Shown here: in pieces, positions 47,325 to 59,725 of the stretch
Numbering within the stretch: the stretch's first letter is position 1
How the letters are laid out: every line of letters begins with the position of its first letter
Assembly (NCBI GenBank): GCA_018524725.1
Contig: JAEUWP010000180.1
Location: 532,203-596,202 of the forward strand
DNA: 64,000 nt
Source of the DNA: Podaxis mareebaensis
Lineage: Eukaryota; Basidiomycota; Agaricomycetes; Agaricales; Agaricaceae
Direction: 5' to 3'
Program-made: the position numbers and the translations under genes
Notes under the pieces: model-generated
The model's database searches: none
Seen by the model: only the letters and a program-made list of their open reading frames with translations
Told to the model about the DNA's origin: nothing

Positions 47325-48158
47325 ATGGGCCTTCCTGTTGCTCAGTTGCTCGTAGTGGGTCTTGGAAATTTGCCACTCCCGCTTACTCGGCATAGGTATT
47401 TTATTGCTCCATAGAATTGCCGGAGCACGCAGTTGGCTGATAAGTCCTGACCCTCTGGCGACAGTGTGGGCCACCTCATCGTTGACTCTCTCGCTAGTCG
47501 TTTAGGGATAAGTTTGTCAAGTCAGAAGGGTGGATATGTTGGTCAAGGTCAAGTCCATATCGGGGAAACGCTAGTTTCGTTGACTCTGTTCAAATCCAGT
47601 ATGTCCGCAGTATCCATGCAACTTGCCCCCGCAGCGTCTCATTGATCGAGCAGAATCCCTTATGAATATTTCCGGACCTTCCGTAGCTGCTGTCTACCGA
47701 AAGACTTGTCGTGACCCCAACTCCTTGGTCGTCGTCTCGGACTCCGTTCAGCACGATGTCACAAAACTAGCTGTGCGCCTGGGTGGTTCTGCAAACGGAC
47801 ACAATGGCGTTAAGAGCATTATCTCCGCCCTAGGAGGCGAACAGAACTTCTGGCGTTTCCGTGCTGGTGTCGGTTATGACAAAACGGATATGGCTGTCTA
47901 TGTTCTTGGGAGGCTCTCGAACCACGAAAAACAATTCTGGACACAAGAAGGGCTGGATCTTGTTCTCGCAGAACTTGAACGAGTGGTAAGGAAGAATGGT
48001 TAGCTTGTGAGCATACGGCCCCATTCCATCATCCATATCCTGAACTCACGCTTATACATCGACAGCCTTCTGAGGTGTCCATCGTTCGTGGGATGAATCC
48101 GCCACCATCGGACGACTTCGGCCCACTTGGACTGCTACGAAGAGCCAGCCCCCCTTAG
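47325..48158 (+). CDS. PTH1: Peptidyl-tRNA hydrolase, Pth1 type
   Basis: Bacterial-type peptidyl-tRNA hydrolase, which frees tRNA from prematurely released peptidyl-tRNA, often in mitochondria. Exons 47325-47395, 47465-47598, 47654-47985 and 48066-48158 give 209 residues. Splicing gives VGLGNLPLPLTRHSVGHLIV (catalytic His in TRHSVG), then SLTLFKS joined to SLMNISGPSVAAVYRK, and the C-terminal catalytic region LAVRLGGSANGHNGVKSIIS, with FWRFRAGVG. The last exon follows a GTAAGG donor and ACAG acceptor; if that intron is retained the protein ends six codons later at 48003. The core is certain; the C-terminus has two possible forms. No long presequence is visible, so mitochondrial targeting would need an upstream exon. 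Confidence 0.88.
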
Positions 48159-48804
48159 GAAGCAAGACTCCTAAGCGGCCTCTCGGCTTCGAACTTCAGA
48201 TCGCCTGCGAAAACCTTCATCCAGGGGCTGAAGAACATGGTCAAGAACCTTCTACGACCACTATACCGCCTCTGTCTTTCCTGGAGTATACGCCGCCCTC
48301 CCACACCCTTCCAAATTCATCGTCATGCCATGTAGATTTACCCTACCCCACCTCTCTTATAATCAGAACATCCTGATCACGCGATACGTAATCAAGCTCT
48401 ATTCAATTCATTTTTAGGAACTTCTCGCCATACGCTCTTTGGAACATGCGGTGCATTTGCCGTATCAGAGCCTCATAGCACGTTCCGTGGGGTCTGTCGT
48501 GAGATTTATGACCCCATGGCATTCGGTAATTTTACTTCATGGTGTAATCCGGAATTTTAAGAAGAGAAGCAAAGAGACCTTGGGGAAGGCTGGGGGATTT
48601 AAGTATTGCCCTGGTGAGCTTTGCAGGACCCGAGCTTCGACCCGAAGTCTTGTGCTAATAGCTCCTGGCTCCTCTTCGCTTCAGGTTCTTGAATTCTCGT
48701 ATCTAGCGTGAACTAGCGTTTCCTGAACGACAGCAAGTTTAAATCCGCGCCCATTGCATTGTTGCAACTGTATCTCAACTGATTCTTACCCTCTTCCTCG
48801 AGCG
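48159..48804. other. Intergenic, GH92 promoter region
   Basis: 646 bp between two plus-strand genes. No open frame with domain content. Presumed terminator of the hydrolase gene and promoter of the mannosidase gene. Confidence 0.5.
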
Positions 48805-51800
48805 ATGACTGCTCACTCGTTCTCTGCAGCATTTGTGCTGCTTTTGTCGTTCCTTACCACACTCGTTTATGCTCAGCCTTCACCTGACCTCCAAAAGCGC
48901 ATTTCAGCAGCCATAGCGGCAGCTTCTAAGCCAAATCAAACAGGCACTCCAGACTACACGGGGTTCGTCAATCCTTTCATTGGCACCGGTACGTAGCACT
49001 CTGTTAATGTCCTGCCTTGATGTTGACGTTTTCCTCGCAGACAATTTTGGTGATGTCTGGTATGTGGTCATACCTCAATTTTCGATGTCAACTTCTGGCA
49101 CCTAATGGATTCGCTATATTTTAGTCCGGGAGCTTCTATCCCATTCGGCATGGTATGTATTCAGTCCGAAAATTAACAATGCTTCGATCGCAACTACTAA
49201 GGTCGCTTCGATGCCTGCTGTAGGTCAAATTTTCCACCGACATGACTGGTTACGCTCCAGCGGGTACGTCCATGATCCAAATGTCAAATGGGTTTCATTA
49301 AATCCGCATATCCTCAGGATATGTTGCCGATCCTAAGGAGAAAATTCGTGGACTGTCGCCTTTGCATGACAGTGGAACAGGATCATCTTTAGGTGTGTAG
49401 TTTATAGCGTCACCACAAACCAGGCACTGAGTTGTATGTGGTAATTTAGGTACCTATGGAAACTTTGAGATTATGCCCCTGCTCTGTCCGGATGGATTCG
49501 ATACCTGTACTACAACGCTCGAGGCTCGCGAGAGGTTGAGAAAGAAGAACACAGATGGTCAGTTCGCGCTTTATCGTGTTCTCTGGCTGTTCTGTTGATG
49601 AGTAGACAAAAGATGCGTCCCCGGGCTACTTCTCTCTGACCTTGGACAACAATATCAAGATGGAAGCTACCGCAACCCGTCGCGCCGGCCTGGAAAGATT
49701 TACATTCCCTTCTGGGTCCAAACCTTACTTCGTCCTCGACCTCGCCAATGATCTGCCGGTCTCGTTTGCCGGAGGCGAAATGAACATTGATCCAGACAAG
49801 GGTAGAATTACAATTGGCGGGAAGTGGGGTTCGAGGTTGGTCTCACGCTATTTTTGTCCTGTTGTAGCCGACGCCATCCTAATTTTGGAATACTAGTTTC
49901 GGTCCGACGAGGTTCAACTACCAAGCATTCGCATGTTACGATTTGCTCGATAACGGGAAGCAAAAGCTTGATGAATGGGGCGTTTGGACTGGCGACACGT
50001 TTGGCATGGATGCTAAAGGCCTAGGCCTTACTCACCTCAACCTCTCACTCAATCTCATCGGAGGCGTTTATCAATCCGGAGCACTATTCTCGTACGCGAA
50101 CCGACCGCGTCAGGTGAATATCCGTGTAGGTGTTTCGTTCGTATCGGAAGACCAGGCATGTGCGAATGCAGAAGAGGAAGTTGGAACTGCGTCGTTTGAG
50201 GATATACAAGCGAGGGCCAAGGCGTTGTGGCAGGACAAGTTGAGTAAGATAGAGATTGATGTCGCGGGGACTCCGCCGAATGTTACGGAGATGTTGTATT
50301 CTTCGTTGTATCGAGCCTCGTTGACTCCGGTGGGTGTGGTTCCTTTTAGCTTGCCAGACAGCTTGCGTTGACATTGTTCTATAGAATAATGCCACTGGGG
50401 AGACGCAGGGCGCCTTTGCTGATACCACTTCGTTCTATTTCGACTCATTATACTGCAGGTATGTTTGATGTCAATATCTTTCCTTGAAATGTTGCTGATG
50501 CCTTCACGGTATAGTTGGGATACTGTAAGGGTTATAGACACCCTAGTCTAAGCCAGTCAACTGATTCTCAAAAAGTTTAGAACATTCTACCCACTCATGT
50601 CCCTCCACTCTCCCGTCGAGTTCGCTCAGATCGTGGACAGTTACATAGACGGATGGCGGAAGAACGGTTGGATGCCCGAGTGTCGTGCCAATAATCTGCC
50701 AGGATGGACTCAAGGAGGTAAGCACTTCCGTTCTTCCGTGTCATAAACTTCACTCACTATGGGATCTCCCTACCTATCGCAGGTTCCAGCGCTGATAACA
50801 TTGTTTCTCACTTTGCTGTCACCTATCATAACGAAGCCGCACAACTGGGAGTTGATTTGAATGAATTGTATTCGGCTTTATTGGCGGATGGCGAGCTGAA
50901 CCCACCGGAGTGGAATACTCAAGGAAGACAAGTGAACGTGTATAAGTGAGTTCGGAAACCCTTTAACCTTTGAATTATGACACTAAATTGCCCTTGCACA
51001 TAGACAATTCGGATATGTACCGTTCGCTGTTTTGGACGTTTCGAGTACCGGAAGGCAGACGCGTGAAGGAAGTCGAACACTTGAGGTAAAGGGACATTTC
51101 ATTATTTCTGAACTTTCCACTAATCGACTCTATAACATCCCAGTATGCATTCGAGGACTTTGGTATCCGTCAAGTGGCTCAGCTGCTGGGCAAAGAGGAT
51201 GATGTAGCCAAGTACACCAACCGATCCCTCGTGAGGATGATTACTGCGTAAACTGAATGCCTTTGCTTACTTCACGCTAGTTCTATCGCAATGTCTGGGA
51301 CCCCTCTGTAGTCAGCGATGGTTTCAAAGGTGCGGTCGTAGCAACATATGCTACAGTACCTAACTCCTTCATAGGATTCATGCAGAAACGATACTCGAAC
51401 GGCACGTTCTTCTTCAACAACCCCAAAGATTGCTCCCCAAAGGATAAAAATGAAACGAGACCATGTTCTTTGCAATCTTCTAACCAGAACGGATTCTATG
51501 AGTCTTCTTCTTGGGAGTACAGTTGGTAGGTCTTGTTCCGAGTTTGGTTACGGAATTGAGTTATTGACCGAAATCTAAGGTACGCACCACATGATACCGC
51601 GCACTTGATTGAGTTGATGGGTGGAAATGTGAGTGATACCATAATGAAAGGTTGATGAATCGTGAGCTAAAGGGTCTGTTTGTGCAGGCGACATTTATCA
51701 AGAGGCTCGATCACTTCTTCGATGTAAGCAATTTCTTTCATACTAGGTTAATGGAAACCTAACAACTTCCATAGGAAGGATACTATCTTGCAGGAAATGA

Positions 51801-52423
51801 ACCCTCGTTCCAGGTATTGTATCTTCCTTTCGTACTCTTGTCTCGATATCTAACACTATGTGTCAGACTCCGATCGGCTACCATTACGCCAACCACCCTG
51901 CCATGTCCGTTGATCGCGTCCGCAAAGTCGTCTTTGACAACTTTGACATAAGTAAGTTTTATCTTGCCCTTTCCCCCATTGCAGCAATAAATTTCATTCC
52001 GCACTAGCCGCAGGAGGTCTCCCAGGAAACGACGACCAAGCCGCAATGGCTTCCCTCCTCACCTTCCACCTACTCGGATTATACCCCGTTCCATCAACAA
52101 CTCAACTCCTCATTCTCTCCCCTTTCACACCCAAATACACAATCCACAACTCCTTCCTAAACGTCAGCACTACCGTCACTGTAGCCAACTTTAGTTCCAA
52201 ATCCGTGCAACGTGTCATTCCGTCTGGAGTACCGGCGTACGTGGAGAGCGTGACTATCAACGGCAAGCCAAGCGCATCAAGATGTCATTTCGATTTCTAT
52301 GACGTGTTCAGAGTTGGCGGAGATGTCGTCATTACTCTGACGGCGGATAAGAATGCTGTGGATGATTGTGCGGGAAGTGTGCCAGAGAGTATTTCGACTG
52401 GAGGATTTGCCCAGGCGAGGTGA
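48805..52423 (+). CDS. GH92 alpha-mannosidase, secreted
   Basis: Calcium-dependent exo-alpha-mannosidase of glycoside hydrolase family 92 (typically alpha-1,2-), acting on mannans or N-glycans outside the cell. Twenty-one exons: 48805-48988, 49041-49059, 49125-49152, 49224-49263, 49318-49392, 49450-49557, 49613-49835, 49897-50329, 50385-50458, 50515-50524, 50576-50717, 50783-50945, 51004-51085, 51144-51230, 51281-51329, 51375-51525, 51580-51628, 51688-51723, 51775-51813, 51867-51951, 52008-52423; 830 residues. Signal peptide 1-23 (FVLLLSFLTTLVYA). The N-domain has FVNPFIGTDNFGDVCPGASI, and LHDSGTGS. The catalytic domain has WDTFRTFYPLMSLHSP, GWMPECRANN and the signature AGGLPGNDDQAAMAS. The C-terminal beta domain is intact. 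Exon 10 has only 10 nt and exon 2 has 19; both are required for frame and family motifs. No break found. Confidence 0.94.
50515..50524 (+). other. 10-nt microexon in the GH92 gene
   Basis: Between acceptor GGTATAG and donor ACT/GTAAGG lies one base plus codons for W-D-T, joining CS to FRTFYPL through the family sequence SWDTFRT. The next acceptor is AAAAAG/TTTAGA rather than the TTTAG five bases later, which would shift the frame. Confidence 0.85.
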
Positions 52424-52887
52424 TGTGCGAATATCTATGCCTCACCTTTGCTTTGTTCTCAATCTGCAGTTGTAAACAATCGTTTTTACCCAGAGAACCC
52501 ATGAATTTTAGCATTAGTCCGATCATGCTCTAGCATTGTCTGGTGAGAGAAAGGATAGCGTATCTGATTCCGAGAAATAAGGATAAATTTATGAAAGAAA
52601 CGTCTCCCTATCCTACTCGGCGTCGCACATTGGGCATGACATGGAACGAGAAAGCAAAAGATAAGAGAGATAGAGTTCAACCAGGAAGCAAAATAGAAGA
52701 CCTAGTACTAGTTTTAAGTGATTCCTACGCGTAGGCTAGTGTAAGAAGTCGTTTAGTGCGTGATATACACTCTAACACAAGGTAATGGTATATCAACATT
52801 CCTATTCCAAAAGGATTCACAAAGAAAAGCTAGAGTAGGAAAGCGAGAAGAAATAAGGAGCAACTTGAATCGTCATCACCGTCGTTG
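52424..52887. other. Convergent 3' flanks
   Basis: 464 bp between two convergent stops; no gene, only presumed 3' UTRs and polyadenylation signals. Confidence 0.6.
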
Positions 52888-55800
52888 TCATGAATCATCA
52901 GCTTTAGCGTGCTTGTGTCGGAACGCGGTAACCATATCACTATACGATTGTCCAACCAAATTCACACTCATACCACCGACCTTGGCAATCGATTTGATGC
53001 CATACCTACAGTAGAAAGGTAGTCAGACAACGATATATCTTAGGTCGGAGAAATTGATACTTACTCTTCGAAAACCCTCGTCGCCACAGCTTTGATAGCC
53101 TTCCCAGGCCCGCCTTTTGGCAGCGTGAGCGTCAAGCCAATGCTCTTACGATCAGGGCCAAAGAATAGGCCTATGGCATCCTCCAACCGCGTTGCCACTT
53201 CATCGGTTGTCGCAGACGTAAAGTTGAGCGTTAGCGTTCTTGGGACCGTGAGGTATTGCGTCGACTCAATGGCTATAATCATCGTCAGCCCAAGTTCAAC
53301 CGAATTGTAAACAACGATAGCTCACCAGCTTGGTGCCTTTTCTCCGCCCTCTTCCTCAACTTCTCTAAACTCTTCTCCGCCTTCTCAATCTCCTGCTGCT
53401 TCAACGTACTCTCCTCACTCAACGGGTCCAGCTCTTCCCTTCCTTCCGCCTTCAACTTCTCCGCCTTCAACTCCTCAATCCTCTTTGTCAGCTCCGCAAT
53501 TTGTGCACGGATAATGATAGCTTGCTTATTCCGTTCTTTAATTTCTGGCGGCACACCAGCGACAGAGCTATACCCGGATGAAGCAGGAGAGAGAGGATTA
53601 TTATGCTCATCAACCCGGACGGGCTCCGTTTCTTGCGGGTCAACGTCGTCAGTATTAGGATCTTCACCCGTATCCTCACCGTTGTTCTCGCCGTTCGTGT
53701 CCCCGTTAGCGCCCGTGTCTTCAGGAGACTTGGTTCCACCACCATTTCCATTATTACCGTTATCACCCAGATCAACCAAATCTCCTTCAGGCTGTGCTTG
53801 CTGTTGCTGTTGCGGCGGAGCAGAACCACCGACACTGAGAGCCGAACCCCCGCCCAAATCGTCTATCTGCTGCGTGATATCGTCAAACAGATTCTGGGTC
53901 GCCGGAAGCTGAGGCAGCTGAGGGGTTGGAGGGACGGTCTTCGTTGGATGTCGAGGCGTGGGAGGCACGGTTTTGGTTTGTTGTTGAGGAGTGGGAGGAA
54001 CGGTTTTAGTTTGTTGTTGAGGAGTGGGAGGAACGGTTTTAGTTTGTTGTTGAGGAGTGGGAGGAACGGTTTTAGTCTGTTGGTGAGGAGTAGGCATCGT
54101 CTTTGGTTGTTGCAAGGGTGTAGAGGGAACTGTCCCGGACTTTTGTTGTGGCGTAGGTGGTATCTTGCTAGGGGGTTGCTGAGGCGTAGGTGGCGTTGTT
54201 GGCTTGGACTGAGGCGTTGGGGGTCCAGCAGGCTGATTCGGTTCCAGTTCCGGTTGACTTTCCTGCTGTTGTCCGTCCTGTGGTTGAGGCGGAGCAGCAG
54301 GATCAGTCCAGGGATCGTCAAAGCCAGTATTTGGGTCGGGGCCGCCCTGTTGCCGTTCTGAAGCATCAGGTGCTGGAGCAGGTTCTGGGTTTCCATGTTC
54401 TGCAGGAGGCGTTGCAACTGAATCTGCTGGGGGCACCCCCGTCTCATTATTGTTCAGGCCCAAAGCCGGGTCGTGGACAGGAGTCCTTGCGAGAACGCTG
54501 GGGGTGGGAGGAGGTAATTGGTCTTTCTCAGTATCCCAGTCAGCACCATACAAGGGCGTTTGGGGAACTGGGGGAGGTGGAGGTGGTTCGGATTTCTTCT
54601 TCTTCTTGACAGGTTTAGGTATCACGGGTATGCTCGTTGGTGCCATTGATATCGTGGGCGGTAGTCGTGATGTTTGTCGTTTGGGCGAGGTTCTCTGATG
54701 TGTTGCGTCAAGGAACGGAGTAACAGACAATATCAAGTTGCTTACTGTGTAAGGTGTTGGTGGCGCAGCGTTGCTTACACTGTCCCAGAGGTCTTGGTCA
54801 AAGTTCGAAGGTCTTGGGGTGGGTTCATACACTGAAGGAAGGGGGATATGATGAACGGGCGGAGAGTCAAAGTCCTTCTGCGGCGGTGTGGGAGGCCGTT
54901 CAACTTCCTCTTTGCGAATATTTTCCCAATCCGAGCCCAAACCTGACTCATAGAAGTCTGGAATGGAGGGCATGGCATTAATTGTAGGAACGAAAGAGGT
55001 ACGATCAGGGTGAGGACGATTTGAGTCTGATGGTGTCGGTGGAAGCTCAATAGGTCGTTGCGTAGGTGTATCTGAGTCATCTTTTTCGACTACACGTTCT
55101 TTTCCTTTGCCTTTGTCGAGACGGCGAACTGGAACTTCGACTTCATCCTCAATCTCGATAGGCTGGCTGGTGGTCGAGGCAGACACGGACGATGCGTCAG
55201 AGGAGAGGTTTGAATCATCGACCGAGGACGGTGTAGGTGTACCAGAGTCAACTGAGGGGCGGCGGGGGCGAACGGTGTATCGAATGTGAGAAGTACCAAC
55301 GGCGCTAGAACTTGCACCTGGGCGTAAACCGAGGACAGAGCCCAGCTCTGTGTCAGTTTCCGAAATAACACTGGAGGGCAAGCCTCCAGGGACAGGGCGC
55401 TTCTGGACTCGGGAGACCGCAGGAGTAGGAGGGACGACTCGGGTAGTCGGAGCTTGTGAGGTGATTGTGGGAGTGTCAGCGGTAGGAGAGAACGTGCTCA
55501 TCGTCTCGCTAATCTCTGTTGGTTCTATCACAGGAGAAAAGCGGACAACACGGGCACGCGGGAAGAGTGGAGGGAGGCGGGGTATTGAGCGCGAAACGTA
55601 GTACATGTCGCGGCGGAAGCGCCTCCAGATCCTGTGCCCACCGACATCGTGCCAGATCGCGGGCGCAATGTCTGCCAGAACCATGCCCATCCCTGTCCAG
55701 ACGATGACCAGGACCAGCCTGGTAAGGCTTTCCGTGGCCAAAAAGTCCACGAAAAGACGAACAGCGTATGCGATATAGGGGTCGGATGATTTGGGCATCT

Positions 55801-56005
55801 TCTTCAGAAAATGGAGGGTGACGACACCCTCCCAAAGGCCAATTAGGGTGCCTGCGAGTCGGAAGTCATTGTGGGAGACATTGTCGACGACAAAGCGGAG
55901 TCCGAGGCCAAAACCGATGGCAAACAGGTTGTCCATAAAGAAGGCGATGCGGGCATTGATGCGAGAAGAGGACCGAGATGAAAAAAAGGTGGACACGATG
56001 CTCAT
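52888..56005 (-). CDS. Large proline-rich membrane-anchored protein with PPTPQQQ repeats and coiled coil
   Basis: Exons 53326-56005, 53065-53272 and 52888-53005 encode 1001 residues. No family is recognised. The N-terminal ~135 residues have two or three hydrophobic segments (MDNLFAIGFGLGLRFVVDN, RLAGTLIGLWEGVVTLHFL, LTRLVLVIVWTGMGMVLADI). Then come ~550 residues of disordered, Pro/Ser/Thr-rich sequence with many PPTP motifs, a basic KPVKKKKKSEPPPPPP patch, and four or five copies of TKTVPPTPQQQ (nucleotides 53935-54100). Next is an Asn/Gly/Asp-rich stretch, a coiled coil (~850-905, EIKERNKQAIIIRAQIAELT), and a C-terminal ~110-residue alpha/beta region (LTLNFTSATTDEVATRLEDA, LTLTLPKGGPGKAIKAVATR). 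The last region faintly recalls the Smr fold but lacks its DLHG motif. The start at 56005 is the first ATG of the frame. A membrane-tethered scaffold is a guess. Confidence 0.7.
53935..54100 (-). repeat. 33-bp coding tandem repeat (TKTVPPTPQQQ)
   Basis: Successive 33-bp units sharing GGAGTGGGAGGAACGGTTTT. At least three units (about 53985-54085) are nearly identical, flanked by diverged ones. They encode an 11-residue proline-rich repeat inside the 1001-residue protein and are likely length-variable between strains. Confidence 0.85.
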
Positions 56006-57784
56006 CCTGGGCCCGTGTTGATGTTCCGAAAAGACCAAGCAGACAAGCGGCCTCGTGGACTCCCTTTCTCAGCCCACCACCGCTCAGGGCCGTGGGCGCC
56101 TATTCCCATCACTAATTGACAATTGTTTATTTGTTTCCCTGAGGCTGAGCGCCCAACGGATAGCATTCTGGAGATATTGTGAGTCATTTTATTTTTAACA
56201 TGGAGCTTCACTTACAATTCCATTCCTCGGTAGATACATCCGTAACATCTGACCAAGGAGATTGTCAATTACCCCAGGGCCAAGAGATTGACCCGTATTT
56301 TGAAAATGCTAGAAACGTCACGAAGGTCACCTTAAGCGTCTATAGCCCACACTCTGAGATTGACCACCTCGGTCTTTGCCGCCCGCACATCGTAACCAAT
56401 CCAAACGTTTTTTCATCCTTAATCCCCGGGCACGATTCCGACAAAGCAAAACCACGGCAAGGCAGGTGTCCCCAACCACTGCATCCTTTTTTTCTGGTCT
56501 CCCACTATCATTACCCGACCAACTAACACTCGGGCCGGCTATTTTTCTCGAGTACAAGTATAGGGCTCCGTGGGACAAGAATCCGAGAACCCCCAAGGAC
56601 TCATGAACCATATGTGCTGTAAGCAGCATCCCATCCTACACGATACCCGGTCCGGTACTCCCAAAGCCATTGCGGAGAACCCCGTTGGTTACGCGACGAC
56701 GACTGGTCGAACGCCCCACTGGTGGAGTCAGTTATAATTGCAGAATCGCACATCCAGCAATGAGACGAAAACGGTCGCGACTCTGCCTCCGAACACGACG
56801 GGTGAGGGTCGAAAGAATGTGTCAGAAATGCTACGGGTAGCAGAAAGGGAAGATAGCCGAAGCACTGAATGACTAGGACCAGATTCTCTTCTGTGCGCCT
56901 TCATAAGCAGTCCAAAAAAAGGACACGCATTTGTAAGGAGCGCGAGTCTGATTAGGGGAGACTACGTTGAATGCGGATCTCAAGAACGAAAAGGACGCCA
57001 CTGTGCCAATCGCTAATCCCCGATTAAGATTTTTAACCAACTTCCTACCGGTCCAAGCAATGAGTCAGCCGTACGACAGATATAGCACGGCAAGTAGGCC
57101 TCGTCATCGCATTTGACTCGACTTGAGAGGGTCCGAGTGCCGTAGGGGTCTTCTACAACTATCAATTTATCATCTCAAGTTAATTCTACAGAAAATCAAG
57201 AAATAAAGCTATTTACTTCGTCACCTCACCTTTTCTTTTGACTCCGTCGGACACTGCTCATCTTACTCTTGGGACGATTGGCAATATTTGGGCAACATTG
57301 GATTCCGACGCTTGTTTTCTTCGAGCAACCTTGTCTCAATTACGAGACCCACAAGAGCCAAAATTACGAACGGACCGGTCCTCTAATCCTAAACCACTAC
57401 CTCACTTGCTTCTAAAACCGGTTCTATTCCCACCCAATCCCCTACCGCCACTCCTTACAAACCACCTAAGCGCAACGCCCAACAACGTAATGAAACATGA
57501 TGAGGCCTCGAGATACCAAGGCCTTGCCATCCTGTAAATTCGCAACACAGTGCGTGTGTGAACGGATCATGGGATAGCAAGGCTCAAATTTAGCAACCTG
57601 GTACGTTCATAATGTATTAGATGATGTGAGCTGACCGAGACTCATCGAAGGTGGACATCTATTTCCATGGGTTGGAGATTTCAGCGAACCTCACGGTAGT
57701 ATATAAGCTGAAGTTGTGGACAGAAGACCAGAAGAACACAACCCTCTTATTCGTTCACTGACAGCTACCCCCCACTCCTCTGCT
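56006..57784. other. Intergenic upstream of monooxygenase copy 1
   Basis: 1.8 kb. The part from about 56835 to 57784 is the duplicated upstream region that is also found, diverged, at about 60580-61595. The rest (56006-56834) has no supported gene. Confidence 0.55.
57700..57706 (+). promoter_or_regulatory. TATA box of monooxygenase copy 1
   Basis: TATATAA, 85 bp upstream of the ATG and conserved in position and flank (AGTATATA.GCTGA) in copy 2. Its retention in otherwise diverged upstream DNA supports a real core promoter. Confidence 0.65.
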
Positions 57785-59725
57785 ATGCCTGACGGAACAT
57801 TCTCCGAGTCGACCAACGCTCAAAACAACCCACCCAACCCTTGGTGGGACAAGCCAATTCACGACCAACGGCCGTTGAAAATAATCTGCATCGGAGCCGG
57901 TGCCTCCGGTCTTATATTCGCCTACAAGCTGCAGAGGTCTTTCGAGGACTTCGAATTGACTTTGTACGAAAAAAATGAAGATGTGGGTGGCACATGGTTC
58001 GAGAACAAATATCCAGGGTGCTCCCTTTCGACTCACAATATCTGGTCTCGCAACTGACTAGAACGCACGTTTGTTTCCACAGTTGCGCTTGCGACGTTGC
58101 AGCGCATGCCTACGTCTGGTCCTTCGAACCAAACCCAAATTGGTCCTCGACGTATGCGGGTTCCGACGAGATTCAAGAATACTTCGCCAGATTCACCGAC
58201 AAATACGGCCTCCGCAAATACTGTCAATTCAAGAAGCGCGTTTCTCGTGCTGAATGGGACGATGAAAAGGGCCAATGGAATATCGAGGTCACCGACCTCG
58301 AGACCGGAAACACCATCCACGATTGGTGTCACTTCTTGATCAATGGGAGCGGTGTCTTGAATACATGGAAATGGCCTGATATCCCTGGCATTGACAAATT
58401 CAAGGGGAAAATCCTGCATACGGCAAAATATGACAGGAGCCTGGATCTCACAGACAAAACCGTGGCATTGATTGGAACTGGGTAAGTTCCCTGGCCCTTT
58501 GATCGACTATGTCGACTGACAAAACCATCTCAGGTCATCAGCCATTCAAGTCCTCCCCGCTATCCTCCCAAAGGTCAAAAAGGTCGTCGCTTTCAACCGT
58601 TCCGCAACATGGGTTGTCCCGACCCAAGGTTTCCAGCAAAGGCATTACACCCCCGAGGAAAAACAAGCATTCGCATCCGATCCCAAGAAACTCGAAGAAC
58701 ACCGAAGAGAACTCGACTCAGGCATTCACGGACTCTATCCAATATTCTTCCGGGATTCTCCTATGCAGAAGGCTCTGACTTCGCAAGTGACCGAGGCGAT
58801 GGCCGAGAAGCTCAAAGGATCCGGACTAGAAGATAAGATCATACCGAAGTGGGGTGTGGGGTGCAGGAGGCTGACGCCTGGGGTGGGATACCTCGAGGCT
58901 TTGGTGGATAAGAAGACGGAGGTGGTGCTAAGCGGTGTGAAGGAGATTACAGCCACGGGGTGTGTGAGCGAGGAGGGGAAAGAGTACAACGTGGATGTGA
59001 TTATTTGTGCCACGGGATTTAACACGAGTTATATCCCGAGGTTCCCGGTCATTGGGTCGAATGGGCGGACACTGGCGGAAGCGTGGAAGGACGAACCGGT
59101 GAATTATCTTGGAATTGGTGCCCCCGGGTTCCCTAACTATTTCGTATTTGTTGGACCGAACAGCCCTGTCGGTAATGGCCCGTTTCTCATCGTCGTGGGT
59201 GCGTTGCATTTCTGCCATACCACCATTCTGTTCGACTGACGGGAGGTTTGATTTGCAGAGGCACAAGCTGACTATATGCTGAAATTCATCAATCGCTATC
59301 AAACCGAAAACATCCATAGCATCTCTCCGAAACTCGAAGCGGCGCAGGACTTTATGGAACACAAAGATGCCTATATGAAGCGCATGATCTGGGAACAAGA
59401 GTGTCGGTCCTGGTACAAGAGTGATAGCGCGTCGGGCAAAATCACTGCACTATGGACTGGAAGCTCCTTGCATTACCTCGAAACGATGGCTGAGCCTCGG
59501 TACGAGGATTGGAACTTCAGCTATATTGGCAGGAATCGATTTGCGTATCTGGGAAATGGATACTCACAAACGGAGATGGATATGACTGCGAATTGGTCGT
59601 ATTATTTGAGAAATGTGGATGATGGACCGCTGCTTGGGCGTGCGAAAAACAGGAGGGTCGTTACGAGGTCCGGGACAATTCAAAGACCCCAGGCGGCGGG
59701 AGACACAGTTAATCTCAAGTTTTGA
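57785..59725 (+). CDS. FAD/NADPH flavin monooxygenase (FMO/Baeyer-Villiger-like), copy 1
   Basis: Class B flavoprotein monooxygenase; fungal relatives oxygenate ketones or secondary metabolites, substrate unknown here. Exons 57785-58017, 58083-58481, 58534-59198, 59259-59725; 587 residues. FAD Rossmann motif IICIGAGASGLIFAYKL (~35-52), the flavin strand FELTLYEKNEDVGGTWFENKYPG, the Baeyer-Villiger-type fingerprint region FKGKILHTAKYDRS (F-x-G-x-x-x-H-x-x-x-Y-D), the NADPH motif LIGTGSSAIQVLPA, and the second-FAD ATG motif VIICATGFNTSY. W is replaced by Y in the fingerprint, so the FMO/BVMO class is uncertain. The C-terminus ends AAGDTVNLKF. No targeting signal. Exon lengths are identical to copy 2. 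Residues 58743-59071 (in exon 3) are base-for-base identical to copy 2. Confidence 0.9.

Noticed and set aside
53603..54361. 252-codon plus-strand ORF opposite the PPTPQQQ repeat
   Set aside because: It is the antisense shadow of the proline-rich coding repeats; its Arg/Leu-rich repeat composition follows from them.
58033..58419. Long antisense ORFs over both monooxygenase genes
   Set aside because: They mirror exon 2 and exon 3 on the opposite strand and have no start or splice support.
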